The notes: a model not told the origin generated them from the letters alone. 64,000 nucleotides of DNA from DASXMT01 sp963755985 (GCA_963755985.1 CAVWLO010000002.1:62001-126000), one strand, 5' to 3'. Counted from the stretch's first letter, positions 17,187-24,709 are shown. Translations and numbers: made by a program.

Positions 17187-17714
17187 TCAGGCGATGTTCG
17201 ACCTCTCCCGGGCCAGGAGCTGTTGTTCGATCAGTGCGTCGAGGCTGAAGCGCCCGGGCCCCAAAATGGCGATGATCAAGGCCAGAACGGCGAGGGCCAG
17301 GTTCAATTGATAGCCGGGAGGCACCGTCACCGAGTTGATCCCGGTCGACCAGGTCACGGTGATCATGGCCATGACCATGTCCCCGAACAGGGCGACGCCG
17401 GCCAGGCGGGTGCACAGCCCGAGGGCGATGGCCATAGCGCCGCCGAACTCGATGACGCCGCCCACCACGGCGAACAGGCCGCCGGGGTGCAGGTGAGCGG
17501 TGTTCGAGAAGTACAGCGCGGTCCGGTGCAGGCCCGGCCCATTGAACCACCCGAAGAGCTTCCCTCCGCCGTAGTAGATGAAGATCCAGGCCAGCGCGAT
17601 CCGCCCGGCGACCAGGGCGATGTCCACCGGTAGGGCCGCGGGGCGAGTGGTGAACACGACGGCCAACACCGACCGGCCCGCTCGCGGTTGGGGCCGCAGC
17701 GACGTCGTCACCAT
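17187..17714 (-). CDS. DoxX-family membrane protein
   Basis: A 175-residue protein with four hydrophobic segments and DoxX-family features: LAWIFIYYGGGKLFGWF near the start, then GGVIEFGGAMAIALGLCTRLAG. DoxX proteins are linked to thiosulfate/quinone oxidation or oxidative-stress complexes, but the subgroup here is undefined. ATG 17714 has GGGAGG upstream and overlaps the end of the fatty-acid-hydroxylase-family gene by 7 bases. It is probably the third gene of the ECF-controlled unit that begins at the promoter at 19420-19447. Confidence 0.82.
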   Translation of the reverse strand: MVTTSLRPQPRAGRSVLAVVFTTRPAALPVDIALVAGRIALAWIFIYYGGGKLFGWFNGPGLHRTALYFSNTAHLHPGGLFAVVGGVIEFGGAMAIALGLCTRLAGVALFGDMVMAMITVTWSTGINSVTVPPGYQLNLALAVLALIIAILGPGRFSLDALIEQQLLARERSNIA

Positions 17715-18784
17715 CGAGCCGCCTCCCAGGCATCGTTCGACCGGCCGGCAGTGGGGGCGACGGTCGTGGGCCTTGTGACCGGCGGCAACGGGCGGAATGG
17801 GGCGATGAGCTGCGAGGCGAGGACCGAGACATGGCGGGGCCGGGGTGCGGCCTGCTCGACGATGAGGGGTCGACCGGGCAGCCCGGTGTCGATCCGCACC
17901 GTCCCTTCGGTCGGGAACACCGCGGTATGGAACAGCTGGTCCCAGATGGTCAAGGCGAAGCCGAGATTGACGTCCTGAGGTCCGACCAGCCTGTGGTGGA
18001 TGCGGTGGTAGTTCGGGCTGACCAGGATCCGCCCGAGGGGCCCGAAGCCCAGCCTGGTGTTGGAGTGGGCGAAGGCGACGACGGCGCCGTAGACGACGAG
18101 CACGGTGACCGACAAGGCCCCGTTGGCCAAGAGCGCCAGTCCCGGCAACAGCGCGATCAGGTAGGAGACATGGATGAGTGGATGGGTGCGGAACACGGTC
18201 AGCACGCTCATGTCCTCTTGCGAATGATGCAGCTCGTGGAAGCGCCACAGCATCCGGACACGGTGATTGGCCAGGTGCACGAACCAGTTGCAACCGTCCA
18301 TCGCCACCAGGATCACGGCGATGGCGACCCACCGGGGGACCGGACCCATCCTCGGCAGCACGATCCACGGGAGCAACCGGCGGACCACCTCGGCGAACGA
18401 GAGGGTCAGCGCGGTCACCAGCGGAACCACGAGCGTGGCGTTCATGACCGTGATGAGCAGGTCATGGCGATAGCCCCGGGCGAAGAGGGGCCGCTCCTGG
18501 GCCGGCCAGACCCGCTCCACGACGAGGAAGACCCCGATGATGGCCAGGGTCAGCGGACCGACCACCACGACGCGCAGGCTGGTCAGGGACCCGGCGAAGG
18601 CGGCACCGCCCCAGCCACTGGACCAACCGATCCCCACCAGGAGCGCGGCCAGGACCAGGACCCAGCACGCGGGTAGGTAGACCCGCCGCGACAGGGCCGG
18701 CCGTCGCCGCGTCGTCTCCATCCCCCGTCGCTCCGGCGTTCGGGGAAGGGGGTCCCGGGCCGGTGCGTCTAGGACAGCAGACAT
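17708..18784 (-). CDS. Sterol desaturase/fatty acid hydroxylase superfamily protein
   Basis: A 358-residue membrane di-iron enzyme of PF04116. Its histidine clusters are HLANHR, HELHHS and NYHRIHH, with a further His in the DQLFHTAVFP segment. Several hydrophobic helices precede them. It would hydroxylate or desaturate a lipid using O2; sterol, carotenoid and fatty-acid substrates are all possible. ATG 18784 is used; ATG 18721 is an alternative that would still leave the membrane part intact. It lies 28 bases downstream of the frameshifted secreted-repeat gene and just upstream of DoxX. Confidence 0.82.
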   Translation of the reverse strand: MSAVLDAPARDPLPRTPERRGMETTRRRPALSRRVYLPACWVLVLAALLVGIGWSSGWGGAAFAGSLTSLRVVVVGPLTLAIIGVFLVVERVWPAQERPLFARGYRHDLLITVMNATLVVPLVTALTLSFAEVVRRLLPWIVLPRMGPVPRWVAIAVILVAMDGCNWFVHLANHRVRMLWRFHELHHSQEDMSVLTVFRTHPLIHVSYLIALLPGLALLANGALSVTVLVVYGAVVAFAHSNTRLGFGPLGRILVSPNYHRIHHRLVGPQDVNLGFALTIWDQLFHTAVFPTEGTVRIDTGLPGRPLIVEQAAPRPRHVSVLASQLIAPFRPLPPVTRPTTVAPTAGRSNDAWEAARW

Positions 18785-18812
18785 GACCGCGGTCCAATGG
18801 CGACTCCTGGCA

Positions 18813-19353
18813 CTAGAACGAGACCCCGCCTGTTCCGGCACTTGACCCGCCGGCCGTGGAACTGGGGCTCGAGCTGGCCGTTGCCGCCGTTCCACTGGGC
18901 GTGATCACGGACCACTTGCCCCAGGGATCGGTGATGTTGCCGTTCGCCTGCCCGGCGCCGGAGTCTCCGGCGAAGTAGTACAGCGGCTTGCCGAAATAAG
19001 TCACCTGGAGCGCGCCACCGCTCCGCTTGATCGTGCCGAGCTTGGCTGCCTTCACACCGCTCCCGGCCGATGGCTTCGTCGTTCCCTTGGGCAGCAGGAC
19101 CTCGGGCCACACCTTCAGGCACGCCGCCGTGCAGGGCGTCTTGCTCGCCTTCAGGGTGTAGACCGTCTTGCCGCTCACCAGGATCGTGCCGAACTGGGAG
19201 TTCTGGGTGGTGGAGACGGCGGTTGCCGTCGCCGCACCGGCGGGTCCTGGCGGCGGCGAACGATGCGGCCAGGCCGCCCACCGCCACCATGGCGCCCGCC
19301 ACACGTGCGATCGGGACTCTGCGATTCGCCCTTCGGCGCTGGGTCGGCTCCAT
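18813..19353 (-). pseudogene. Secreted-repeat (PF03640) protein, frameshifted after the signal peptide
   Basis: The signal peptide (MEPTQRRRANRRVPIARVAG, followed by an Ala-rich hydrophobic core) and the mature domain lie in different frames. The switch is in the stretch encoding SFAAA, and an extra base near 19248 explains it: removing it gives AAAGPAGAATATAV. The total length, 541 bases, is 3n+1 as expected. The mature part has the PF03640 features GTILVSGKTVYTLKAS, CLKVWPEVL, GTIKR and GKPLYYFAGD. It closely matches the intact gene at 21648, including the last residues GGVSF. ATG 19353 follows GAGGAGATACAGGAC. A sequencing error is as likely as a true null. Confidence 0.82.
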
Positions 19354-19419
19354 GTCCTGTATCTCCTCGTTGTGTCGTCTCTGATTACTGTCACTGATTA
19401 CCGTCCCTGATGAGTAGGG

Positions 19420-19447
19420 ACTACGGCCGAGATTGGTCGAGGGATCA
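19420..19447 (-). promoter_or_regulatory. ECF-type promoter TGATCC-N16-CGTAGT (secreted-repeat/hydroxylase/DoxX unit)
   Basis: On the minus strand TGATCC (19447-19442) and CGTAGT (19425-19420) are exactly 16 bases apart, about 65 bases upstream of the ATG at 19353. The same pair with the same spacing occurs before the ECF sigma gene and before the second secreted-repeat gene. CGT-type -10 elements are typical of ECF sigma factors. Confidence 0.8.
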
Positions 19448-19480
19448 CTCCAGAGAGGGTCTTTGCTCTCCGTGCCGGGG

Positions 19481-20224
19481 CTACCAGACACCGGGGAGCA
19501 GCCTCCACCGGACCTGGCTCCGGTATCGATCGTAGGCCTCGTTCGTCGCCAACAGGCGATCTTCGGCCATGGCCCGTCCGACGTTGCAGCCCGACGCGAA
19601 CAGCAGCACCAGCGCGTTGCGCACCGACATGCTCTGCAGCAGATACCCGATCTGAAGGAGCAGGTAGGACGCATAGATCGGATGGCGGACGACGGCGTAG
19701 GGACCACGGGTCACCAGCCCCCGGTCGGCCGGGGCAAAGCCGAAGGAGCGGCCGAGGGCCAGGAAGGACAGGACACAGATGGCCAGGCCGACCAACTGAA
19801 AGGCCAGGCCGGCGTGCACCCCCCAGACGGGATGGGCGCCAAAGGGCCGGAACAGGACGCCACCGAACGTCCCGCCGAAGGCGAGGAGCCAGTCGCCCAT
19901 GCGGCGGGTGACCGTGCGGGCCGGGCGCCGGATGAGGTAGGCGATCACCACCCACATCTGCTCGACGAAGAACGCCCCGCCGAGCAGGCGGTGCGTCTGC
20001 AGGTATGCCTCCAGGGTGGCCTGGGCGAAGAGGGCGGCGCCGGCGGCTCCGATGAGATTGGCCGAGATCCGGATGAGCCGCTCGGCCCGAGGAGAGAGTA
20101 ACTCGGGCGCCAGAACACGCTGGAGTAAGGAGACGGGCGACGGGCCGCCGGCCGCATCGGGCGCGGGACGAGCGGGCGCCGGTGCGTTCGGGACGCTGGT
20201 GGTGCGCGGCCCGGACCCGGTCAC
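19481..20224 (-). CDS. Isoprenylcysteine carboxyl methyltransferase-like membrane protein
   Basis: A 247-residue protein with several membrane helices and the ICMT/PEMT C-terminal core: RGPYAVVRHPIYASYLLLQIGY, then EDRLLATNEAYDRYRSQVRWRLLPGVW. The core binds S-adenosylmethionine at the membrane. A 4-base overlap with the anti-sigma gene makes it the third gene of the sigma operon. The methyl acceptor is unknown; isoprenoid, lipid or thiol substrates are typical for the family. Confidence 0.82.
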   Translation of the reverse strand: MTGSGPRTTSVPNAPAPARPAPDAAGGPSPVSLLQRVLAPELLSPRAERLIRISANLIGAAGAALFAQATLEAYLQTHRLLGGAFFVEQMWVVIAYLIRRPARTVTRRMGDWLLAFGGTFGGVLFRPFGAHPVWGVHAGLAFQLVGLAICVLSFLALGRSFGFAPADRGLVTRGPYAVVRHPIYASYLLLQIGYLLQSMSVRNALVLLFASGCNVGRAMAEDRLLATNEAYDRYRSQVRWRLLPGVW

Positions 20225-20904
20225 GCCGACAGCCGCGCGCTGGCGATAGTCGTGCCGTCCAAGGCGACCAGGCGAGCAGATCGCACGGTGTCAGCCGGCG
20301 CGGCCAGGGGCGCACCCCAGGCCCCGTATCCACCGGAGAGCTTGAAGACCCCGACCGTCTGGACCTTTCCCCCGGCCAGGACCACCTGGCACTTGACCGT
20401 GCCCGACCATCCGTCCTTGTTGATCGTCATGAACACCCAGGCGGGACCGCCCGCCGAGACCGTGACCTGCCCAAGAGCGTGACCTCCTGAGGTGAGGGTA
20501 GCGCTCCTGACGTTAGCCGCCTCAACCGGATTGTGGTGGGCCCGGGGGGCGACGAGCGATCCAAGGCCAAAGCCGAGGAGGGCCAGGACGGCAGCGACGG
20601 CGGCGACGGCACCGAGCACCCGGGCAGGCCGGAACCGCTTGGGGGAATGGTCTTCGGCCGGGGCCTGGAGCTTCGCCGCCAGTCGGAGCTCGAAGCCAAG
20701 CGGGGGCTCCACTTCCGGGGCGAGCAGCAACACCGAGTCGGCCGCGTCGGCCAGCCGTTCGAGGGTGGCCGCGCACCGCGGGCACGAGCCCACGTGGTCG
20801 AGCACCTCGGACCGGCTCCGACCGTCCAGGATGCCGAGCGCGAGCTCGGTCAGCTCGTCCTGCAGGGATGCACAACGACGTGGGTCTTCAGTGCCGCCAA
20901 TCAT
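20221..20904 (-). CDS. Transmembrane anti-sigma factor with ZAS zinc finger
   Basis: A 227-residue anti-sigma factor. The N-terminal zinc-binding motif is H37-xxx-C41-xx-C44 (DHVGSCPRCAATL), one membrane helix spans about 97-118, and the extracytoplasmic part (~105 residues) resembles the RskA C-terminal domain. It would hold the adjacent ECF sigma factor at the membrane until an external signal triggers proteolysis. It overlaps the sigma gene by 4 bases and the methyltransferase gene by 4 bases. Confidence 0.87.
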   Translation of the reverse strand: MIGGTEDPRRCASLQDELTELALGILDGRSRSEVLDHVGSCPRCAATLERLADAADSVLLLAPEVEPPLGFELRLAAKLQAPAEDHSPKRFRPARVLGAVAAVAAVLALLGFGLGSLVAPRAHHNPVEAANVRSATLTSGGHALGQVTVSAGGPAWVFMTINKDGWSGTVKCQVVLAGGKVQTVGVFKLSGGYGAWGAPLAAPADTVRSARLVALDGTTIASARLSA

Positions 20905-21482
20905 TGGGCCTCCTCGATCACGACGGCCTCTCGAAGCTTGGCCATCCCCGAGCGGATCCGGCCCTTCGCCGTTCCGACCGGGATGGCTTCCGCTGTCGCG
21001 ATTTCTGTGGCCGTCCGCCCGTACATGGCCGCCAACAGGACGGCCCGACGCTGATCGGTCGAGAGCCCGGCGAACGCGGCTCGGACGCGATCGAGCGAGT
21101 CTGCGTCGACCGCAGCGTCCTCGGGATGGCGCTCGGCGCTCATGAGCTCGATGAAGACCCCGTCATCGGGGTCGGTGGGACTGCTGCGCCGGACCCGCAG
21201 GGCGTCGATGGCCAGGTTCCGGGTGATGGTCAGCGCCCACGTGGCCACCGATCCGCGCCGTGGGTCAAAGACCTGTGCATGCCGGATGACCCGGATGAAC
21301 GCCTCCTGGGCGATGTCCTCGGCCAGGGAGGCATCGTCAACGATCCCGATGGCCAGTCCGAACAGGCGGCGCTGGTAGCGACGGACAAAGGCCAGGCCCG
21401 ACTGGTCATCGCCGACCGCCATCCCCGAGAGCAGGGCCTCGTCGGAAATGCTGTCCTCGTCTCGGCTGCTGCTCCTGACCAC
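20901..21482 (-). CDS. ECF-subfamily RNA polymerase sigma factor
   Basis: A 193-residue sigma factor with region 2 (FVRRYQRRLFGLAIGIV and EDIAQEAFIRVIRHA) and region 4 (LSTDQRRAVLLAAMYGRTAT, then IPVGTAKGRIRSGMAKLRE). The frame is open to 21518, but a TGATCC-N16-CGTAGT promoter lies inside that extension (21517-21490), so a start before 21490 is not possible from it. GTG 21482 is only 7 bases after the -10 element, so the messenger is probably leaderless. It likely drives its own operon, the divergent secreted-repeat gene and the unit at 19353-17187. Confidence 0.88.
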   Translation of the reverse strand: MVRSSSRDEDSISDEALLSGMAVGDDQSGLAFVRRYQRRLFGLAIGIVDDASLAEDIAQEAFIRVIRHAQVFDPRRGSVATWALTITRNLAIDALRVRRSSPTDPDDGVFIELMSAERHPEDAAVDADSLDRVRAAFAGLSTDQRRAVLLAAMYGRTATEIATAEAIPVGTAKGRIRSGMAKLREAVVIEEAQ

Positions 21483-21489
21483 ACCCGGT

Positions 21490-21517
21490 ACTACGGCCGG
21501 GAGCCCAAAAAGGATCA
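21490..21517 (-). promoter_or_regulatory. ECF-type promoter TGATCC-N16-CGTAGT (sigma operon, autoregulatory)
   Basis: TGATCC (21517-21512) and CGTAGT (21495-21490) on the minus strand, 16-base spacer containing a T5 run. The GTG start of the sigma gene follows 7 bases after the -10, so the predicted transcription start coincides with the start codon. Identical elements occur at 19420-19447 and 21589-21616. Confidence 0.8.
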
Positions 21518-21588
21518 TCCTGGCGCTGATTTCTCCTCGTCACGGGAGGCCACGTCGTCGGGTCGGGCCGTCAGTGCCGGAATCCGAC

Positions 21589-21616
21589 TGATCCACCCGT
21601 AGACATCGGTCGTAGT
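21589..21616 (+). promoter_or_regulatory. ECF-type promoter TGATCC-N16-CGTAGT (second secreted-repeat gene)
   Basis: TGATCC (21589-21594) and CGTAGT (21611-21616), 16-base spacer, 31 bases before the ATG at 21648. Transcription would start near 21623, leaving a short leader that contains the GAGGAG site (21634-21639). It faces the sigma-operon promoter across about 70 bases. Confidence 0.8.
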
Positions 21617-21647
21617 ACCGGTGTCGACGAGATGAGGAGCGAACGGC

Positions 21648-22427
21648 ATGGAATCACCGAACGGAAACCAACGTGCAGCCCGCCGCTTCGCCTCTCGCGC
21701 CGCGGTTGCCGCCCTGGCCGTCGGGGCGCTCTCGTTGTCGACGACCATGGGCGACACCGCCGGTGCGGCGGCCCGGCGCCAGCCGAACCGCATCATCGCC
21801 ACCACGGAGAATGCCCGGTTCGGCACCATCCTGGTCAGCGGCAAGACGGTCTATACGCTGAAGGCGAGCACCACCCCTTGCACGACCCAGTGCCTGAAGG
21901 TGTGGCCCGAGGTCCTCGTGCCCAGGGGAACGACCAAGGCACAGGCCGGGAGTGGCGTCCGTGCGTCCATGCTCGGCACCATCAAGCGGAGCCGCGGTGC
22001 TCGGCAGGTGACCTATGGCGGAAAGCCGCTGTACTACTTCGCCGGAGACTCCAGTGCCGGGCAGGTGAACGGCAATGTGACCGATACCTGGGGAACGTGG
22101 TCGGTCGTCGTGACGGCAAAGCCGGAACAATCCTCCGCGGCACCGACCACTGCGCCGGCACCAGCGGCGGCGGGACCGACGACCACGATGCCGGAGAGCC
22201 CGACCACCTCGCCCGGCCCCGGGTCGTCGCCGAGCCAGGGCACATCGCCCCCTCCCATCTCGGGATCGACGAGCTCGCCCCCCCCGACCTCGCCGCCTGC
22301 CACCTCGCCGCCGGACACGTCGCCTCCGGCGACCTCCCCGCCGGCCACATCGCCTCCGGCGACCTCCCCGCCGGCCACATCGCCTCCGGCGACGATGCCA
22401 CCCGGCTCAGGCGGTGTGGGGTTCTGA
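21648..22427 (+). CDS. Secreted-repeat (PF03640) protein with Pro-rich tail
   Basis: A 259-residue exported protein. A signal peptide (basic start, hydrophobic core about 16-36) is followed by a PF03640 domain: GTILVSGKTVYTLKAS, a Cys pair in TTPCTTQC, CLKVWPEVL and GKPLYYFAGD. After it come ~90 residues of Thr/Pro/Ser-rich sequence with TSPPA repeats. The last residues, GGVGF, match the GGVSF end of the paralogue at 18813, although the linkers differ completely. The family binds heme or acts in redox in a few reports; function here is unknown. Expression is predicted from the ECF promoter at 21589-21616. Confidence 0.85.
   Translation: MESPNGNQRAARRFASRAAVAALAVGALSLSTTMGDTAGAAARRQPNRIIATTENARFGTILVSGKTVYTLKASTTPCTTQCLKVWPEVLVPRGTTKAQAGSGVRASMLGTIKRSRGARQVTYGGKPLYYFAGDSSAGQVNGNVTDTWGTWSVVVTAKPEQSSAAPTTAPAPAAAGPTTTMPESPTTSPGPGSSPSQGTSPPPISGSTSSPPPTSPPATSPPDTSPPATSPPATSPPATSPPATSPPATMPPGSGGVGF
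22314..22400. repeat. 30-bp tandem repeat encoding TSPPA units
   Basis: About 2.8 copies of a 30-base unit (CCTCCGGCGACCTCCCCGCC at its start) inside the Pro-rich tail of the secreted-repeat gene. The unit is a multiple of three, so copy changes keep the frame and only lengthen or shorten the linker. Confidence 0.7.
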
Positions 22428-22509
22428 GCCCGACGACAGCCGCAACGCCGCTTGACCGACCGAGTCAGGCCCTGGACTGATCCTGGGTTTCTTCCGGTCT
22501 AGAGTGCCA

Positions 22510-22602
22510 GTGCGAAGGGGAGTAGCCCCTAATCGGTGGTCGACATACTGGCTCCTCGGAGCCCGGTCACCGGACCTGTCCGCAGGTGGGTGAGACCTTC
22601 GT
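22510..22602 (+). promoter_or_regulatory. yybP-ykoY manganese riboswitch aptamer
   Basis: Upstream of a GDT1-family gene and carrying the family's invariant loops: GAAGGGGAGTAG (about 22514-22525), TCGACATACTGG (22540-22551) and GTGAGACCTTCG (about 22590-22601). P1 pairs GCGAAGG (22512-22518) with CCTTCGT (22596-22602). This class (Rfam RF00080) binds Mn2+ and usually turns on Mn2+ exporters. The aptamer explains why the frame open from 22536 is not the start of the gene. Confidence 0.85.
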
Positions 22603-22620
22603 TCCAGCCATGTTGTCGTG

Positions 22621-22651
22621 GCCGGGGCGAAGGTGGACCCTTCGGCCCGGC
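22621..22651 (+). promoter_or_regulatory. Expression-platform hairpin of the manganese riboswitch
   Basis: A 13-bp stem (22621-22633 with 22639-22651, one G-G mismatch, 5-base loop) just upstream of the GAGAGAGG ribosome site (22652-22659). Its left strand CGAAGG (22628-22633) can also pair with the aptamer P1 strand CCTTCG (22596-22601), so the hairpin and P1 compete. No T-tract follows, so it more likely acts on translation or on Rho access than as an intrinsic terminator. Confidence 0.6.
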
Positions 22652-22664
22652 GAGAGAGGCCGCC

Positions 22665-23249
22665 CTGAGCATCGCCATCATTGCGGCAGTCTTTCCGATC
22701 ATCTTCGTCGGGGAGCTGCCGGACAAGACCATGTTTGCTTCGCTCGTCATGTCGACGCGCGGAAGACCACGGGCCGTGTGGCTGGGAGCGGCAGCCGCGT
22801 TCGTCGTCCACGTGGTCATCGCCACCACCGTCGGGGTTGCCCTCTTCCACTTGGTCCCGTCCCGGGTGCTCGACGGGATCGTGGCCCTCATGTTCCTTGC
22901 CGGGGCGGGGTTGGCCGTTCGAGAGGCCGCCAAGTCCCATCAGGAAGCGGTACTGGTCGAGCGGGAGGCAGCTTCGGGCCGGCGGGTGGTGACGACGGCG
23001 TTCATCGTCATCTTCTTGGCCGAATGGGGAGACTTGACCCAGATCTTGACGGCCAACCTGGCCGCCCACTACCACTCGCCCCTGTCGGTTGGGGTGGGAG
23101 CGGTGCTGGCCCTCTGGGCGGTGGCCGCCCTGGCGGTGATCGGAGGACAGAGTGTGCTGCGATTCGTCAATCTCCGGACCGTGCGGGTGGTGACGGCAGT
23201 GGTCCTCGTGGTGTTGGCCGGCCTCGCCGGCTGGCAGGCGCTTCGCTAG
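22665..23249 (+). CDS. TMEM165/GDT1-family (UPF0016) transporter, probable Mn2+ exporter
   Basis: A 194-residue membrane protein with the two diagnostic E-x-[GL]-D-x-[TS]-like motifs, GELPDKTMFASL and AEWGDLTQILTA, in two related halves, plus about six helices. The family exports Mn2+ or exchanges Ca2+/Mn2+ for protons. After the riboswitch there is no in-frame ATG, GTG or TTG before the first motif. CTG 22665, five bases after GAGAGAGG, places the start just before the first helix and gives the normal family length. The stop overlaps the convergent reductase gene by 4 bases. Confidence 0.85.
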   Translation: MSIAIIAAVFPIIFVGELPDKTMFASLVMSTRGRPRAVWLGAAAAFVVHVVIATTVGVALFHLVPSRVLDGIVALMFLAGAGLAVREAAKSHQEAVLVEREAASGRRVVTTAFIVIFLAEWGDLTQILTANLAAHYHSPLSVGVGAVLALWAVAALAVIGGQSVLRFVNLRTVRVVTAVVLVVLAGLAGWQALR

Positions 23250-24622
23250 GTCACGTTCGGCTCGGACGCTGCGTTCGCCGACGCGACCGGTGAGCGCGAC
23301 GGCTCAGACGGCGACGGATCAGACGGCAACTTGTCAGACGGCAACTTGTCAGACGGCAACGAATCAGGCAGAGCAGCATCGAACCAGTGGGCGGTGGCGG
23401 TGTGTGCCGTCAGGGAACCGGCCACCCGCGTGGCTGCGGCGGCCATGGTCCGGTGGCGCCCGGGCGGGGCTCCATCGAGCAGCTCGTTCCAGAACACAGC
23501 CCATCCGCCCCCGAGGGAATCGTTGCGGCCGACGGCGCTCAGCAGACGGGTGACGGCGGCGACGACCCGGGGCCGACCCAACAGTGCAGCCTGGGTGGCG
23601 GCGGCGATCCGGTGATAGGGGAGGTGTTGGGCCGCGAGGGTGGCGCGGTAGCGCTCGGCGGCCCGGCCCGGTTGCTGAAGCACGGACTCGGCGGCCGAGC
23701 GCCCGCTACCCATGGCTTGGGCGATCCCCTCGCCTTGCAGCGGGTTGACCAGGCCGGCCGCGTCGCCCACCAGCAACACCCGTCCCGCGGCCGGCGTGGT
23801 CCCGACCATTCCCATCTTGAGCCAGCCCCCGAGGCGCCGTGAGGCAGACGGCGGCCCCGTGTCGGTGAGGAGGCCGAGGACCTGGCAGTGCTCGAGGAAG
23901 GCGGGCAGGGCCCGGACCGCGGCCGCTCCCGCTTGCCGGTCCGACCGGGTACCGACGCCGAGACCCACGTTGGCGTACCCGTCCTCGCCGGGAAAGACCC
24001 ACCCGTAGCCGGGGAACGCCTGCCAGGGTGTGGGCTCCCACAGGACGATGGCCGGGAGGTCGACCGCCTCGGGCAGGTAGGCCCGCACGGCGAACCCCCA
24101 CAGGACCCTCTTCGCATCGACCAGACCGGCCGCGGCGGCGACACCACTGGTGGCCCCGTCGGCCCCGATGACGAAGTCGGCCTGGAGCTCGTGCCCCGTG
24201 CCCATCCGGAACCCGTCGATTCCGTCCTTCACCCCGAGCGGCTCGGCCGCCCGCCCGTGGATCGGTTCGGCTCCGGCGGCGATGGCGGCCTGGTGGAGGG
24301 TGGCGTCGAAGACGGTCCGGGTGACGGCGGTGCCGTGTCCCGGGTAGGTGAGGCCATCGGCACTGGGCAAGCGGACCCGGCGACCGGTCGGACCGACGAC
24401 CAGCATGTCGCCGACATCGCGGCCGGCCGGCATCGGTATACCCAGATCGGCCAGCACCTGGAGGCCGCGGGGACCGACCAGGTCGCCGCACGCCTTGTCC
24501 CGGGGAAAGGTCGCCTTGTCGACCAATGCCACCCGCGCCCCGCCGGTGGCCAGAACATAGGCGGCGATGCTGCCGGCGGGGCCGCCCCCGATCACCAGGG
24601 CGTCGTAGCGTGATGAGCCCAC
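23246..24622 (-). CDS. FAD-dependent geranylgeranyl reductase family protein (possible menaquinone reductase)
   Basis: A 458-residue flavoprotein. It has the FAD-binding ALVIGGGPAGSIAAYVL at the N-terminus, DKACGD (about 42-47) and the second dinucleotide motif GRVLLVGDAAGLVNPLQGEG. This is the geranylgeranyl-reductase group that includes the menaquinone-side-chain reductase MenJ. The gene is divergent from a UbiE/MenG-type methyltransferase followed by a UbiA-like gene, which supports action on an isoprenoid quinone or lipid. The last ~35 residues are a low-complexity LPSDK/Ser/Pro tail encoded by ~15-base repeats (23303-23364) and are not part of the fold. Confidence 0.83.
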   Translation of the reverse strand: MGSSRYDALVIGGGPAGSIAAYVLATGGARVALVDKATFPRDKACGDLVGPRGLQVLADLGIPMPAGRDVGDMLVVGPTGRRVRLPSADGLTYPGHGTAVTRTVFDATLHQAAIAAGAEPIHGRAAEPLGVKDGIDGFRMGTGHELQADFVIGADGATSGVAAAAGLVDAKRVLWGFAVRAYLPEAVDLPAIVLWEPTPWQAFPGYGWVFPGEDGYANVGLGVGTRSDRQAGAAAVRALPAFLEHCQVLGLLTDTGPPSASRRLGGWLKMGMVGTTPAAGRVLLVGDAAGLVNPLQGEGIAQAMGSGRSAAESVLQQPGRAAERYRATLAAQHLPYHRIAAATQAALLGRPRVVAAVTRLLSAVGRNDSLGGGWAVFWNELLDGAPPGRHRTMAAAATRVAGSLTAHTATAHWFDAALPDSLPSDKLPSDKLPSDPSPSEPSRSPVASANAASEPNVT

Positions 24623-24633
24623 AGGGCCCCTTC

Positions 24634-24685
24634 CTTGCTCGTTGCTTGCTCGTTGCTTGCTCGTTGCTTGCTGGTTGCTTGCTGG
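24634..24685. repeat. 11-bp tandem repeat CTTGCTCGTTG, 4.7 copies
   Basis: Three perfect copies of CTTGCTCGTTG, one variant CTTGCTGGTTG and a partial copy, in the divergent promoter region between the reductase and methyltransferase genes. Copy-number variation would change the spacing of promoter elements. Confidence 0.85.
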
Positions 24686-24696
24686 CCGGGCCTACA

Positions 24697-24709
24697 GTGA
24701 GATTCTCAC
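24697..24709. promoter_or_regulatory. Perfect dyad GTGAGA-T-TCTCAC upstream of the methyltransferase
   Basis: A 13-base dyad with 6-base arms, 17 bases upstream of the GTG start and partly overlapping the ribosome-binding region. It could be a repressor site. No regulator is assigned. Confidence 0.4.

Noticed and set aside
22536..23249. GTG 22536 as start of the GDT1 transporter
   Set aside because: The first 43 codons coincide with the riboswitch aptamer and expression platform, and the encoded peptide has no family similarity.
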